Position numbers and translations under genes: made by a program. The notes below the pieces were generated by a model. The model searched no databases. It worked only from the letters and a program-made list of their open reading frames with translations, and had not been told where the DNA came from. From Bordetella parapertussis (GTDB taxonomy: Bacteria > Pseudomonadota > Gammaproteobacteria > Burkholderiales > SG8-39), in NCBI GenBank assembly GCA_945906975.1, contig CAMDRY010000201.1:1-6359 (forward strand): a DNA stretch of 6,359 nt, written 5' to 3'. This document shows positions 1 through 5,670 of the stretch, one piece after another (positions within the stretch are counted from its first letter, which is position 1; each line of letters begins with the position of its first letter).

Positions 1-50
1 ACCAACACCGACACCAACACCGACACCGACACCAACACCGACACCAACAC
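1..50. repeat. Hexamer tandem repeat (ACCRAC units)
   Basis: Eight consecutive 6-bp units alternate between ACCAAC and ACCGAC, differing only at the fourth base. The order is AAC, GAC, AAC, GAC, GAC, AAC, GAC, AAC, which reads the same from either end. The array starts at the first base, so it may continue outside the window. Read on the + strand in frame 1 it gives Thr-Asn/Thr-Asp dipeptides and stops at TAA 73-75, so it could be the tail of an unseen gene. On the - strand one frame gives Val-Gly repeats. Neither reading can be confirmed here. It may equally be a simple repeat in the region upstream of ypjD. Confidence 0.85.
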
Positions 51-63
51 AAAGCCGGCCAGT

Positions 64-105
64 ACGCTGCTATAACTGCAATAACGCTGCAATAACGCTG
101 CAATC
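64..105. repeat. Imperfect 11-bp direct repeats
   Basis: Four head-to-tail copies are visible: ACGCTGCTATA (64-74), a 9-bp shortened copy ACTGCAATA (75-83), ACGCTGCAATA (84-94) and ACGCTGCAATC (95-105). The period is about one helical turn. The block lies between the hexamer array and the ypjD start. It could be a regulator-binding array or simply replication slippage. No function can be assigned from the sequence. Confidence 0.7.
68..76 (+). promoter_or_regulatory. Candidate extended -10 promoter for ypjD
   Basis: TGCTATAAC matches an extended -10 element (TGn followed by TATAAC, five of six bases of TATAAT). No good -35 hexamer lies 16-18 bp upstream, which is tolerable for extended -10 promoters. 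It would start transcription near position 82-83 and leave a leader of about 50 nt before the ypjD ATG. It lies within the first 11-bp repeat, so the match may be accidental. Confidence 0.3.
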
Positions 106-129
106 AGGACGGGCAGTGTAAACTGTCCT
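106..129 (+). promoter_or_regulatory. Bulged hairpin immediately before ypjD start
   Basis: AGGAC (106-110) pairs with GTCCT (125-129), and AGT (115-117) pairs with ACT (122-124). A four-base bulge (111-114) lies on the left arm and the loop is 118-121. The structure ends two bases before the ATG at 132. The only purine-rich SD-like bases nearby (AGGA 106-109) lie in its left arm and are too far from the ATG for normal use. If formed in mRNA it could limit ypjD translation. This is a structural observation; the function is inferred. Confidence 0.3.
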
Positions 130-131
130 GG

Positions 132-983
132 ATGCCTATTCTACTGCACTCGATAACAGCCGCTCTCTACGGCTTGCTGGCCTTTTATTTCTGGCACACC
201 CGCTGGGGGGCGGGTAACAGGGCGCGTGGCAACGATGCCGGCACGGTGGCGGCCGCAACGCCCGCAAAATGGGAGCGCCCGGCCATTCTCGCGCCCCTGC
301 TGCTGCACGCGCTGCTGCTATACGAGGTCTTGTTCGGCGCACCGGAGTTGCGTTTTGGCTTCGGCCTGGCCCTGTCCATCATTCTGTGGCTCGCCGTGGC
401 AATTTACTGGCTGGAGCGACACTTCCTCAATCTGGAGGGCATGCAGCCGGTGCTGCTGACCGCGGCGGCGGTGTGCTCACTGCTGCCACTCCCCTTCCCC
501 GGACTGGTCAGCCCGGCGTACACGCACACGGTCGAGTTTCGCATTCACCTTTCGCTGGGCATGCTTGCCTACAGCCTGTTCACCATCGCCGCCTTGCAGG
601 CGCTGTTGATGACACTGCTCGAGCGCAGGCTGCGCGGCCACACCGTGGCCGGCCCCCTTGCCTCCCTTTCGCCGCTTCTAACCATGGAATCGGTGCTGTT
701 CAAGCTCATCGCCGTGGGCTTCGTGCTGCTGACACTCACGCTCATCACCGGGGCGGTGTTCTCAGAGTCCATTTTCCAGCAGGCGATGAAGTTCAATCAC
801 AAGACGCTGTTTGCGCTGATTTCCTGGCTGATCTTCGCCGCGCTGCTGGCAGGGCGGACGCTTTATGGCTGGCGCGGGCGCAAAGCGCTGCGCTGGACCT
901 TGTCCGGATTCTCAGCGCTCCTGCTCGCCTATGTCGGCAGCCGCTTCGTGCTCGAAGTGGTACTGAGCCGCCCCCTCGGTTGA
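132..983 (+). CDS. ypjD: YpjD/CcsA-like cytochrome c assembly family membrane protein
   Basis: A 283-residue integral inner-membrane protein of the cytochrome c assembly (CcsA/HemX-like) superfamily. It resembles E. coli YpjD as I recall it: a His in the second hydrophobic segment (H59), IHLSLGMLAYS with H139, the LLTLTLITG segment (199-207), the GWRGRK motif (246-251) and the C-terminal AYVGSR. About eight membrane segments can be seen, near residues 2-22, 50-68, 76-94, 106-122, 138-163, 189-210, 225-241 and 255-277. The Trp-rich WWD haem-handling motif of true CcsA/CcmC/CcmF proteins is absent, so a direct role in cytochrome c maturation is not shown; the function of YpjD is not well established. 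H59, H139 and H223 are possible haem ligands by analogy only. ATG 132 is the only start after the in-frame stop at 93-95, and its ribosome site is poor. corB follows 50 bp later, probably in the same transcript. Proteobacterial ypjD commonly sits beside ffh, which may lie off the left edge. Confidence 0.88.
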   Translation: MPILLHSITAALYGLLAFYFWHTRWGAGNRARGNDAGTVAAATPAKWERPAILAPLLLHALLLYEVLFGAPELRFGFGLALSIILWLAVAIYWLERHFLNLEGMQPVLLTAAAVCSLLPLPFPGLVSPAYTHTVEFRIHLSLGMLAYSLFTIAALQALLMTLLERRLRGHTVAGPLASLSPLLTMESVLFKLIAVGFVLLTLTLITGAVFSESIFQQAMKFNHKTLFALISWLIFAALLAGRTLYGWRGRKALRWTLSGFSALLLAYVGSRFVLEVVLSRPLG

Positions 984-1033
984 ACCGGCCGGCCCGACCA
1001 CGCCCATATCTGCAATGAACCCGCGTACACGCC

Positions 1034-2314
1034 ATGGATGACATCCCCTTATCGGCACAGCTAAGCACGCTGGCCGTGCTGCTCGTTTTATCGGGCTTTT
1101 TTTCCATGGCCGAGACCAGCATGATGTCGGTCAACCGCTACCGGCTCAAGGCGCTGGTGCGCCTGGGCAACCGCGGCGCGCTGATCGCAGCAGAACTGCT
1201 GGCACACACCGACCGCTTGCTCGGTGTGATCCTGCTCGGCAACAACCTCGTCAACGCGGCCTCGGCGGTGCTGGCCGGCGTGATCACGGTGCGGGTTTTC
1301 GGCGAAAACGAATTTGCGCTCGGCATCGGCACCCTCGCAGTGACCTTTCTCATTCTTGTTTTTTCCGAGATCACGCCAAAGGTCATCGGTGCGGCGTACG
1401 CCGAGCGCATCGCGCTGCCCATCGCCTACGTGCTCAAGCCCCTGCTCAAGGCACTCTATCCGGTTGTGTGGTTCGTCAACCTCTTCGTCGGTGCGCTGCT
1501 TTTCTTGAGCAGGCTCAAAACCCGGGCCGGCGACCAGCCGCAACGCATGTCGATGGAAGAATTGCGGTCGGTGGTGCTCGAGTCGGCCAACTTCATGCCG
1601 AAAAAGCATCAATCCATACTGGTGAACCTGTTCGACCTGGAACGGATCACCGTGGAGGACGTGATGACGCCGCGCTCGCAGATCGAAACCATCGATCTCG
1701 AGGCCCCGATCGAAGACATCGTGCGCCAGCTTGCCACCAGCTATCACACGCGCCTGCTGGTCTATCGGGGCGAACTGGGCAACATCGCCGGAATTCTGCA
1801 CCTGCGCCGCGTACTGAGACTTGTACAGGCCGACGAACTGGATGCGGAGCGCCTGGCCGGGTTGCTGATCGCGCCCTACTACATACCGGCCAGCACACCC
1901 TTGTTTGCCCAACTGCAGTATTTTCAGGAGAACCATCAGCGTTTCGCCCTGGTTGTGGACGAATACGGCGAGCTGCTCGGCTTGGTCACAGTAGAGGACA
2001 TCATTGAGGAGCTGATCGGCGAATTCACCTCGACCGCGCCGGCGCGCGCCAACCAGCTGGCCTGGGACAAGGACGGTGCCTGTCTGGTCGAGGGCTCCAG
2101 CCCGGTGCGCGAACTCAATCGCAAACTTGACCTGGCGCTGCCGATGGACGGACCCAAAACACTCAATGGCCTCGTCCTTGAGCACTTGCAAGATATCCCC
2201 GAAGCCGGGGTCAGCCTGAGAATCGCCGGAGTGCGAATGGAAATCGTGCAAACCCTGGATCGCGTGGTCAAGACCGTGAGGCTATTTCGCCCTGCGGTTG
2301 CAGACCAGCAATAA
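1034..2314 (+). CDS. corB: CorB/CNNM family Mg2+ transporter-like protein (DUF21, CBS pair, CorC_HlyC)
   Basis: A 426-residue membrane protein, close in length to E. coli CorB (YfjD, about 428). The N-terminal DUF21/CNNM transmembrane domain (about residues 8-160) carries the family's conserved segments: SGFFSMAETSMMSVNRYR (20-37), LLGNNLVN (67-74) and FSEITPK (110-116). These polar positions line the ion site in known CorB/CorC structures. A CBS pair follows, with VEDVMTPRS (207-215) opening the first repeat and FALVVDEYGELLGLVTVEDIIEEL in the second. A C-terminal CorC_HlyC domain covers about the last 85 residues. The likely role is Mg2+ (or other divalent cation) export with nucleotide sensing by the CBS domains. 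'Hemolysin-like' labels for this family are historical. ATG 1034 is the only plausible start: an in-frame stop lies at 1016-1018 and the next Met is inside the first membrane helix. No strong Shine-Dalgarno precedes it. Its place right after ypjD matches the conserved ypjD-corB pair. Confidence 0.93.
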   Translation: MDDIPLSAQLSTLAVLLVLSGFFSMAETSMMSVNRYRLKALVRLGNRGALIAAELLAHTDRLLGVILLGNNLVNAASAVLAGVITVRVFGENEFALGIGTLAVTFLILVFSEITPKVIGAAYAERIALPIAYVLKPLLKALYPVVWFVNLFVGALLFLSRLKTRAGDQPQRMSMEELRSVVLESANFMPKKHQSILVNLFDLERITVEDVMTPRSQIETIDLEAPIEDIVRQLATSYHTRLLVYRGELGNIAGILHLRRVLRLVQADELDAERLAGLLIAPYYIPASTPLFAQLQYFQENHQRFALVVDEYGELLGLVTVEDIIEELIGEFTSTAPARANQLAWDKDGACLVEGSSPVRELNRKLDLALPMDGPKTLNGLVLEHLQDIPEAGVSLRIAGVRMEIVQTLDRVVKTVRLFRPAVADQQ

Positions 2315-2326
2315 GCGCAAAAACAG

Positions 2327-2348
2327 CCGCGTAACACACGGATTTTTT
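2327..2348 (+). terminator. Weak intrinsic terminator candidate after corB
   Basis: CCGCGT (2327-2332) faces ACACGG (2336-2341) across a 3-nt loop, with one C-A mismatch, and six T residues follow (2343-2348). An A5 run at 2319-2323 lies before the stem and could pair with the T-run, making it potentially bidirectional. It starts 13 bp after the corB stop, where a transcript end is expected. The stem is short and imperfect, so read-through is likely. Confidence 0.4.
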
Positions 2349-2405
2349 AACATTTCAGGTGTGAATATCAATTAGTCTCAGCGACTTACACCATTAACCT
2401 TATCC

Positions 2406-2434
2406 TTTACAAAAGGCTCTGGAAAAGGCATTAT
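2406..2434 (+). promoter_or_regulatory. Sigma70-like promoter candidate for pilBCD
   Basis: TTTACA (2406-2411, five of six matches to TTGACA) and CATTAT (2429-2434, four of six to TATAAT) are separated by exactly 17 bp. They lie in a locally AT-rich stretch of a GC-rich region. Transcription would start near 2441 and leave a leader of about 160 nt before the pilB ATG. The spacer and flank contain AAAAGGC twice, 12 bp apart (2411 and 2423). I saw no sigma54 element (GG-N10-GC with the surrounding consensus) here. Confidence 0.45.
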
Positions 2435-2601
2435 CTTCGCAATCGGCTTTGAATCAAGGATTTACCCGCAGCACCACCGCGTCAAACCCGATACCTTTCC
2501 CGCTGCGCCACACCCGGCGCCACGAGCGATTTGCCAAGTCAGGGGTCAGCGATCGGTACTTTCAAGACAGCACGCCTCATATCCGTCGGAGCGGATACGC
2601 A
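2435..2601 (+). other. pilB 5' leader region
   Basis: This is the stretch between the candidate promoter and the pilB ATG. The pilB frame stays open through it back to a TTG at 2449, but the 51 extra codons (rich in Arg, Ser, Thr and Pro) do not resemble a PilB N-terminus, so I treat it as untranslated. It contains a GC-rich hairpin, GCGCC (2505-2509) with GGCGC (2516-2520) around a 6-nt loop, and the SD-bearing hairpin at 2580-2597. No recognisable riboswitch was seen. Confidence 0.5.
2580..2597 (+). promoter_or_regulatory. Hairpin presenting the pilB Shine-Dalgarno in its loop
   Basis: TATCCG (2580-2585) and CGGATA (2592-2597) form a perfect 6-bp stem around the 6-nt loop TCGGAG. The loop contains GGAG (2588-2591), the best Shine-Dalgarno match for the ATG at 2602, with a 10-nt spacer. 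Placement in the loop would leave it accessible, or make it a target for a protein or small RNA. The inverted repeat is read directly; its role is inferred. Confidence 0.5.
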
Positions 2602-4350
2602 ATGAGCGCTGCGGCCACACCACAACTGACGGCGCTGCCGGGTCTTGCCCGCGCCCTGGTACAGCACGGCCGCATCCGCGTGTCCGATGCCGAGAGTCTG
2701 GTCGCGCAGGCCAGGGCAGGCGGCACCGGCTTTATTGAGCAGTTGCTGGCGGGGAAAAAATTCACCGCCCTCGAAGTCGCCGAGTTTGCCTCGACCACGT
2801 TCGGCTTGCCCTTGTTCGACCTCGACGCGGCCGATCCGCAGGGCCTGGCCAGCGGATTGATCGACCGAAAACTGATGCAGTCACGCCGCGTTGTGCCTCT
2901 GCACAAGCGCGGCGGACGACTTGCCATCGCCATCGCCGACCCATCAGACACACAGGCGCTGAACGATGTGAAGTTCCAGTCAAGCCTCGTGATCGATCCG
3001 GTGGTCGTGGAAGATGACAAGCTACGTGCAGCCATAAAAAAAATCCTCGAGAGTTCGGATACCTCGCTAAAACAGCTCGTCGACGAGGACCTCGACCTGG
3101 CATTCGCCGCCGGGGACAACACCCAGCCCGACGAAGAACATGCCACCGCGCCCAGCGAAACGGATGACGTTCCCGTGGTGAGGTTTATCCAAAAAATGCT
3201 CGTCGATGCGATCGCGGATGGCGCGTCCGACATTCACTTCGAACCTTACGAAAAATACTACCGCGTGCGCTTTCGCGTCGACGGGGAACTGCGTGAAATG
3301 GCCCAGCCGCCGCTGCTGCTAAAGGAAAAAATCGCCTCGCGCATCAAGGTGATTTCCAGGCTGGACATTTCGGAAAAACGCGCACCCCAGGACGGCCGGC
3401 TCAAGCTCGTCCTTTCAAAAACGCGCACCATCGATTTTCGCGTCAGCACTCTGCCGACTCTTTACGGCGAAAAAATAGTCCTGCGCATACTTGACCCCTC
3501 GTCTGTAACGCTTGGCGTGGACGCGCTTGGCTACGATACGCAGCAAAAGCAGCACCTGATGGACGCCTTGCATCGGCCCTACGGCATGATCCTCGTGACA
3601 GGTCCCACCGGCAGCGGCAAAACGGTGTCGCTCTACACCTGCCTGAACGTGCTCAACAAACCGGGCATCAACATCTCGGCGGCCGAAGACCCGTCGGAGA
3701 TCACGCTGCCCGGCGTCAACCAGGTCAACATCAATGAACGCGCCGGGCTGAGCTTCGCCTCCGCACTCAAGGCCTTCATGCGCCAGGACCCGGACATCAT
3801 CATGGTGGGCGAAATTCGCGATATCGAGACCGCGGAAATGGCCGTCAAGGCGGCGCAGACCGGCCACCTTGTGCTGTCGACGCTGCACACCAACGATGCG
3901 CCCACTACGCTCACGCGCCTGATGAGCATGGGCATCGCACCGTTCAACATAGCCACCAGCGTCACCCTCATCAGCGCGCAACGCCTTGCGCGGCGCCTGT
4001 GCGGATGCAAGGCTCCGACCGACATACCGCGCGAGGCGCTGCTCCAGGCCGGATTCAAAGCGGCGGAACTGGACGGCTCCTGGCTGCCGCAAAGTCCGCA
4101 AGGTTGCGAGCATTGCAAGGGCAGCGGCTACAAGGGGCGGGTCGGCATTTACCAGGTAATGCCCGTTACCGACCAAATCAGCCGTATCATAATGCGCGGG
4201 GGCAACGCGATCGACATCGCCGACCAGGCCGAGCACGAAGGCATAGCAGACCTGCGCCGCTCCGGCCTGAACAAAGTCCGGCAGGGCCTGACCTCCCTAG
4301 AGGAGGTCATGGCGGTGACGAACGAACGAAATGCGCCGGTTGGCGATTAA
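2602..4350 (+). CDS. pilB: Type IV pilus extension ATPase PilB
   Basis: A 582-residue cytoplasmic hexameric ATPase of the GspE/PilB secretion superfamily. It powers pilin polymerisation from the base of the type IV pilus machine together with PilC. The N-terminal T2SSE_N/MshEN-type region (about 1-150) begins LPGLARALVQHGRI. Its two helical repeats lack the leading Arg-Leu-Gly of c-di-GMP-binding MshEN domains, so binding of that ligand is doubtful. The ATPase core shows DGASDIHFEP (near 206), Walker A GPTGSGKT (334-341), an Asp box with EDPSE (362-366), Walker B within DPDIIMVGEIRD (396-407) and a His box TGHLVLSTLHTND (420-432). Four cysteines, C467-x-C469 and C502-xx-C505, form the metal-binding tetracysteine site; the first pair is CxC rather than CxxC. 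I chose ATG 2602 because it gives the family length and a GGAG ribosome site, in preference to the upstream TTG at 2449 (633 residues). pilC follows 35 bp later. No Walker residue is missing and there is no frameshift. Confidence 0.96.
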   Translation: MSAAATPQLTALPGLARALVQHGRIRVSDAESLVAQARAGGTGFIEQLLAGKKFTALEVAEFASTTFGLPLFDLDAADPQGLASGLIDRKLMQSRRVVPLHKRGGRLAIAIADPSDTQALNDVKFQSSLVIDPVVVEDDKLRAAIKKILESSDTSLKQLVDEDLDLAFAAGDNTQPDEEHATAPSETDDVPVVRFIQKMLVDAIADGASDIHFEPYEKYYRVRFRVDGELREMAQPPLLLKEKIASRIKVISRLDISEKRAPQDGRLKLVLSKTRTIDFRVSTLPTLYGEKIVLRILDPSSVTLGVDALGYDTQQKQHLMDALHRPYGMILVTGPTGSGKTVSLYTCLNVLNKPGINISAAEDPSEITLPGVNQVNINERAGLSFASALKAFMRQDPDIIMVGEIRDIETAEMAVKAAQTGHLVLSTLHTNDAPTTLTRLMSMGIAPFNIATSVTLISAQRLARRLCGCKAPTDIPREALLQAGFKAAELDGSWLPQSPQGCEHCKGSGYKGRVGIYQVMPVTDQISRIIMRGGNAIDIADQAEHEGIADLRRSGLNKVRQGLTSLEEVMAVTNERNAPVGD

Positions 4351-4374
4351 GCTGCGGGTGAATTAAAGCGGTCC

Positions 4375-4383
4375 GAGGGGGAG
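4375..4383 (+). promoter_or_regulatory. Strong ribosome binding site of pilC
   Basis: The purine run GAGGGGGAG precedes the ATG at 4386. Its GAGG (4375-4378) has a 7-nt spacer, close to optimal. This is the clearest Shine-Dalgarno in the window, in contrast to the weak sites of ypjD, corB and pilD. Confidence 0.7.
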
Positions 4384-4385
4384 CA

Positions 4386-5606
4386 ATGGCGACAACAAAG
4401 AAGCGCGACGCGATCAAGGAATTCAACTTTACCTGGGAAGGTAAGGACAAGACCGGAAAACAGGTCAAGGGCGAGATGCGCGCCCAGGGCGAAGCCTTGG
4501 TCAACGCCACGCTGCGCCGCCAGGGCGTCCTGGTGTCCAAGATACAAAAACAGCGCGCCGGCTCCGGCGGCAGCGTCAGCACCAAGGACATCACACTATT
4601 CACGCGCCAGCTGGCGACGATGATGAAGGCGGGCGTGCCGCTGCTGCAGTCCTTTGACATCGTCGGCAAAGGCCACTCCAACCCCGCGGTCGCGCGCCTA
4701 CTGATGTCGATAAAGACCGAGGTGGAAACCGGCTCCTCGCTCACCAACGCCTTCAAGAAATATCCGCTGTATTTCGATGCGCTGTTTTGCAACCTCGTGG
4801 GCGCCGGCGAACAGGCCGGTATTCTGGAGAGCCTGCTAGACCGGCTCGCGACCTACAAGGAAAAGACCGAGGCGATCAAGTCAAAGATCAAGGCCGCGCT
4901 GTTTTATCCGGTCGCGATTATCGTCGTCGCCTTCATCATCACCGCCGTCATCATGATTTTCGTACTTCCCGCCTTCAAGCAGGTGTTCACCAGCTTCGGC
5001 GCAGACCTGCCCACACCGACCCTGATCGTCATGGGAATTTCGGACAACTTCGTCAAATACTGGTATTTGATTTTCGGCGGCGTCGGCGGCGGCACGTACT
5101 TCTTCCTCGAGTCATGGAAGCGCTCACTTGCGGTGCAGATTTTCATGGACAAGCTGATGCTAAAAGCCCCGGTGTTCGGCCACCTGGTGCGCATTTCCAC
5201 CATCGCACGCTGGACCAGGACGCTCTCGACCATGTTTGCCGCCGGCGTGCCTCTGGTTGAAGCTCTCGAATCGGTGGGAGGCGCCTCCGGGAACTACGTG
5301 TACCAGGCCGCCACCAAGATCATCCAGCAGGAGGTGAGCACCGGCACGGCCCTCACCGTGGCAATGCAGAACTCCAACCTCTTTCCCAACATGGTGATCC
5401 AGATGGTGTCGATCGGCGAGGAGTCCGGCGCGCTAGACGGCATGCTGTCCAAGGTGGCCGACTTCTTTGAAGCGGAGGTGGACGATGCCGTCGCATCGCT
5501 CTCGTCGCTGATGGAGCCGGTGATCATGGTCGTATTGGGCGGGCTCATTGGCGGCATGGTCGTCGCCATGTACCTGCCGATCTTCAAACTCGGCCAGGCC
5601 GTATAA
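4386..5606 (+). CDS. pilC: Type IV pilus inner-membrane platform protein PilC
   Basis: A 406-residue polytopic protein of the GspF/PilC family. It forms the inner-membrane platform onto which PilB docks and from which the pilus is assembled. Two homologous T2SSF domains are visible, about residues 70-193 and 272-396. Each has an FTRQLATMMKAGVPL-type opening (72-86; second copy ARWTRTLSTMFAAGVPL, 274-290) and a GEQAG or GEESG signature (141-145 and 344-348). Three membrane segments fit residues 173-195, 222-241 and 377-399. The basic N-terminal tail (KEFNFTWEGKDKTGKQVKGE) is typical of type IV pilus PilC proteins, and the length is normal. It lies 35 bp after pilB and is almost certainly co-transcribed with it. 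The gap to pilD is 64 bp and carries a hairpin. A GspF of type II secretion is the alternative, but the neighbours and N-terminus favour PilC. Confidence 0.96.
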   Translation: MATTKKRDAIKEFNFTWEGKDKTGKQVKGEMRAQGEALVNATLRRQGVLVSKIQKQRAGSGGSVSTKDITLFTRQLATMMKAGVPLLQSFDIVGKGHSNPAVARLLMSIKTEVETGSSLTNAFKKYPLYFDALFCNLVGAGEQAGILESLLDRLATYKEKTEAIKSKIKAALFYPVAIIVVAFIITAVIMIFVLPAFKQVFTSFGADLPTPTLIVMGISDNFVKYWYLIFGGVGGGTYFFLESWKRSLAVQIFMDKLMLKAPVFGHLVRISTIARWTRTLSTMFAAGVPLVEALESVGGASGNYVYQAATKIIQQEVSTGTALTVAMQNSNLFPNMVIQMVSIGEESGALDGMLSKVADFFEAEVDDAVASLSSLMEPVIMVVLGGLIGGMVVAMYLPIFKLGQAV

Positions 5607-5628
5607 GCCCTCACGCCACAACCCGCGG

Positions 5629-5657
5629 GGTTACGGGCAGACCCTGTAACCTCTTTT
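5629..5657 (+). terminator. Hairpin with T-rich tail between pilC and pilD
   Basis: GGTTACGGG (5629-5637) pairs with CCTGTAACC (5643-5651) over 9 bp, including one G-U wobble, around a 5-nt loop. TCTTTT follows (5652-5657). It resembles an intrinsic terminator but sits inside what should be one operon, 14 bp before the pilD ATG. It overlaps by one base an 8-bp palindrome, CCCGCGGG (5622-5629). It may be a partial terminator or an mRNA-stability element that sets PilC:PilD stoichiometry. The structure is seen; the function is inferred. Confidence 0.5.
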
Positions 5658-5670
5658 GCTTGCCCGAAAA

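Noticed and set aside
985..995. GGCCGGCC palindrome just after the ypjD stop
   Set aside because: It is a short GC palindrome expected in this composition, with no T-run, so it is not called a terminator.
269..1018. 249-codon + strand frame overlapping ypjD
   Set aside because: It is an out-of-frame shadow of ypjD, and its Ala/Arg/His-rich product looks like a frame-shifted GC-rich sequence.
1015..1041. Eight-codon ATG...TGA frame overlapping the corB start
   Set aside because: It has no ribosome site and could be chance. A coupling leader peptide cannot be supported from one sequence.
1088..2251. 387-codon open frame on the - strand opposite corB
   Set aside because: It is fully antisense to a clearly recognised gene, has a low-complexity His/Gln/Arg-rich composition and no family motif. 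It is a by-product of GC-rich codon use.
2358..2392. GGTGT...ACACC inverted repeat upstream of the pilB promoter
   Set aside because: Only a 5-bp stem with a 25-nt loop. An operator is possible but not supported, and the TGTGA here lacks a matching TCACA half-site for CRP.
2411..2440. Possible sigma54 promoter before pilB
   Set aside because: The GG and GC pairs are not 10 bp apart and the surrounding bases do not match the -24/-12 consensus.
3415..4236. 273-codon open frame on the - strand opposite pilB
   Set aside because: It is antisense to the conserved ATPase core of PilB, and the translation shows no recognisable domain.
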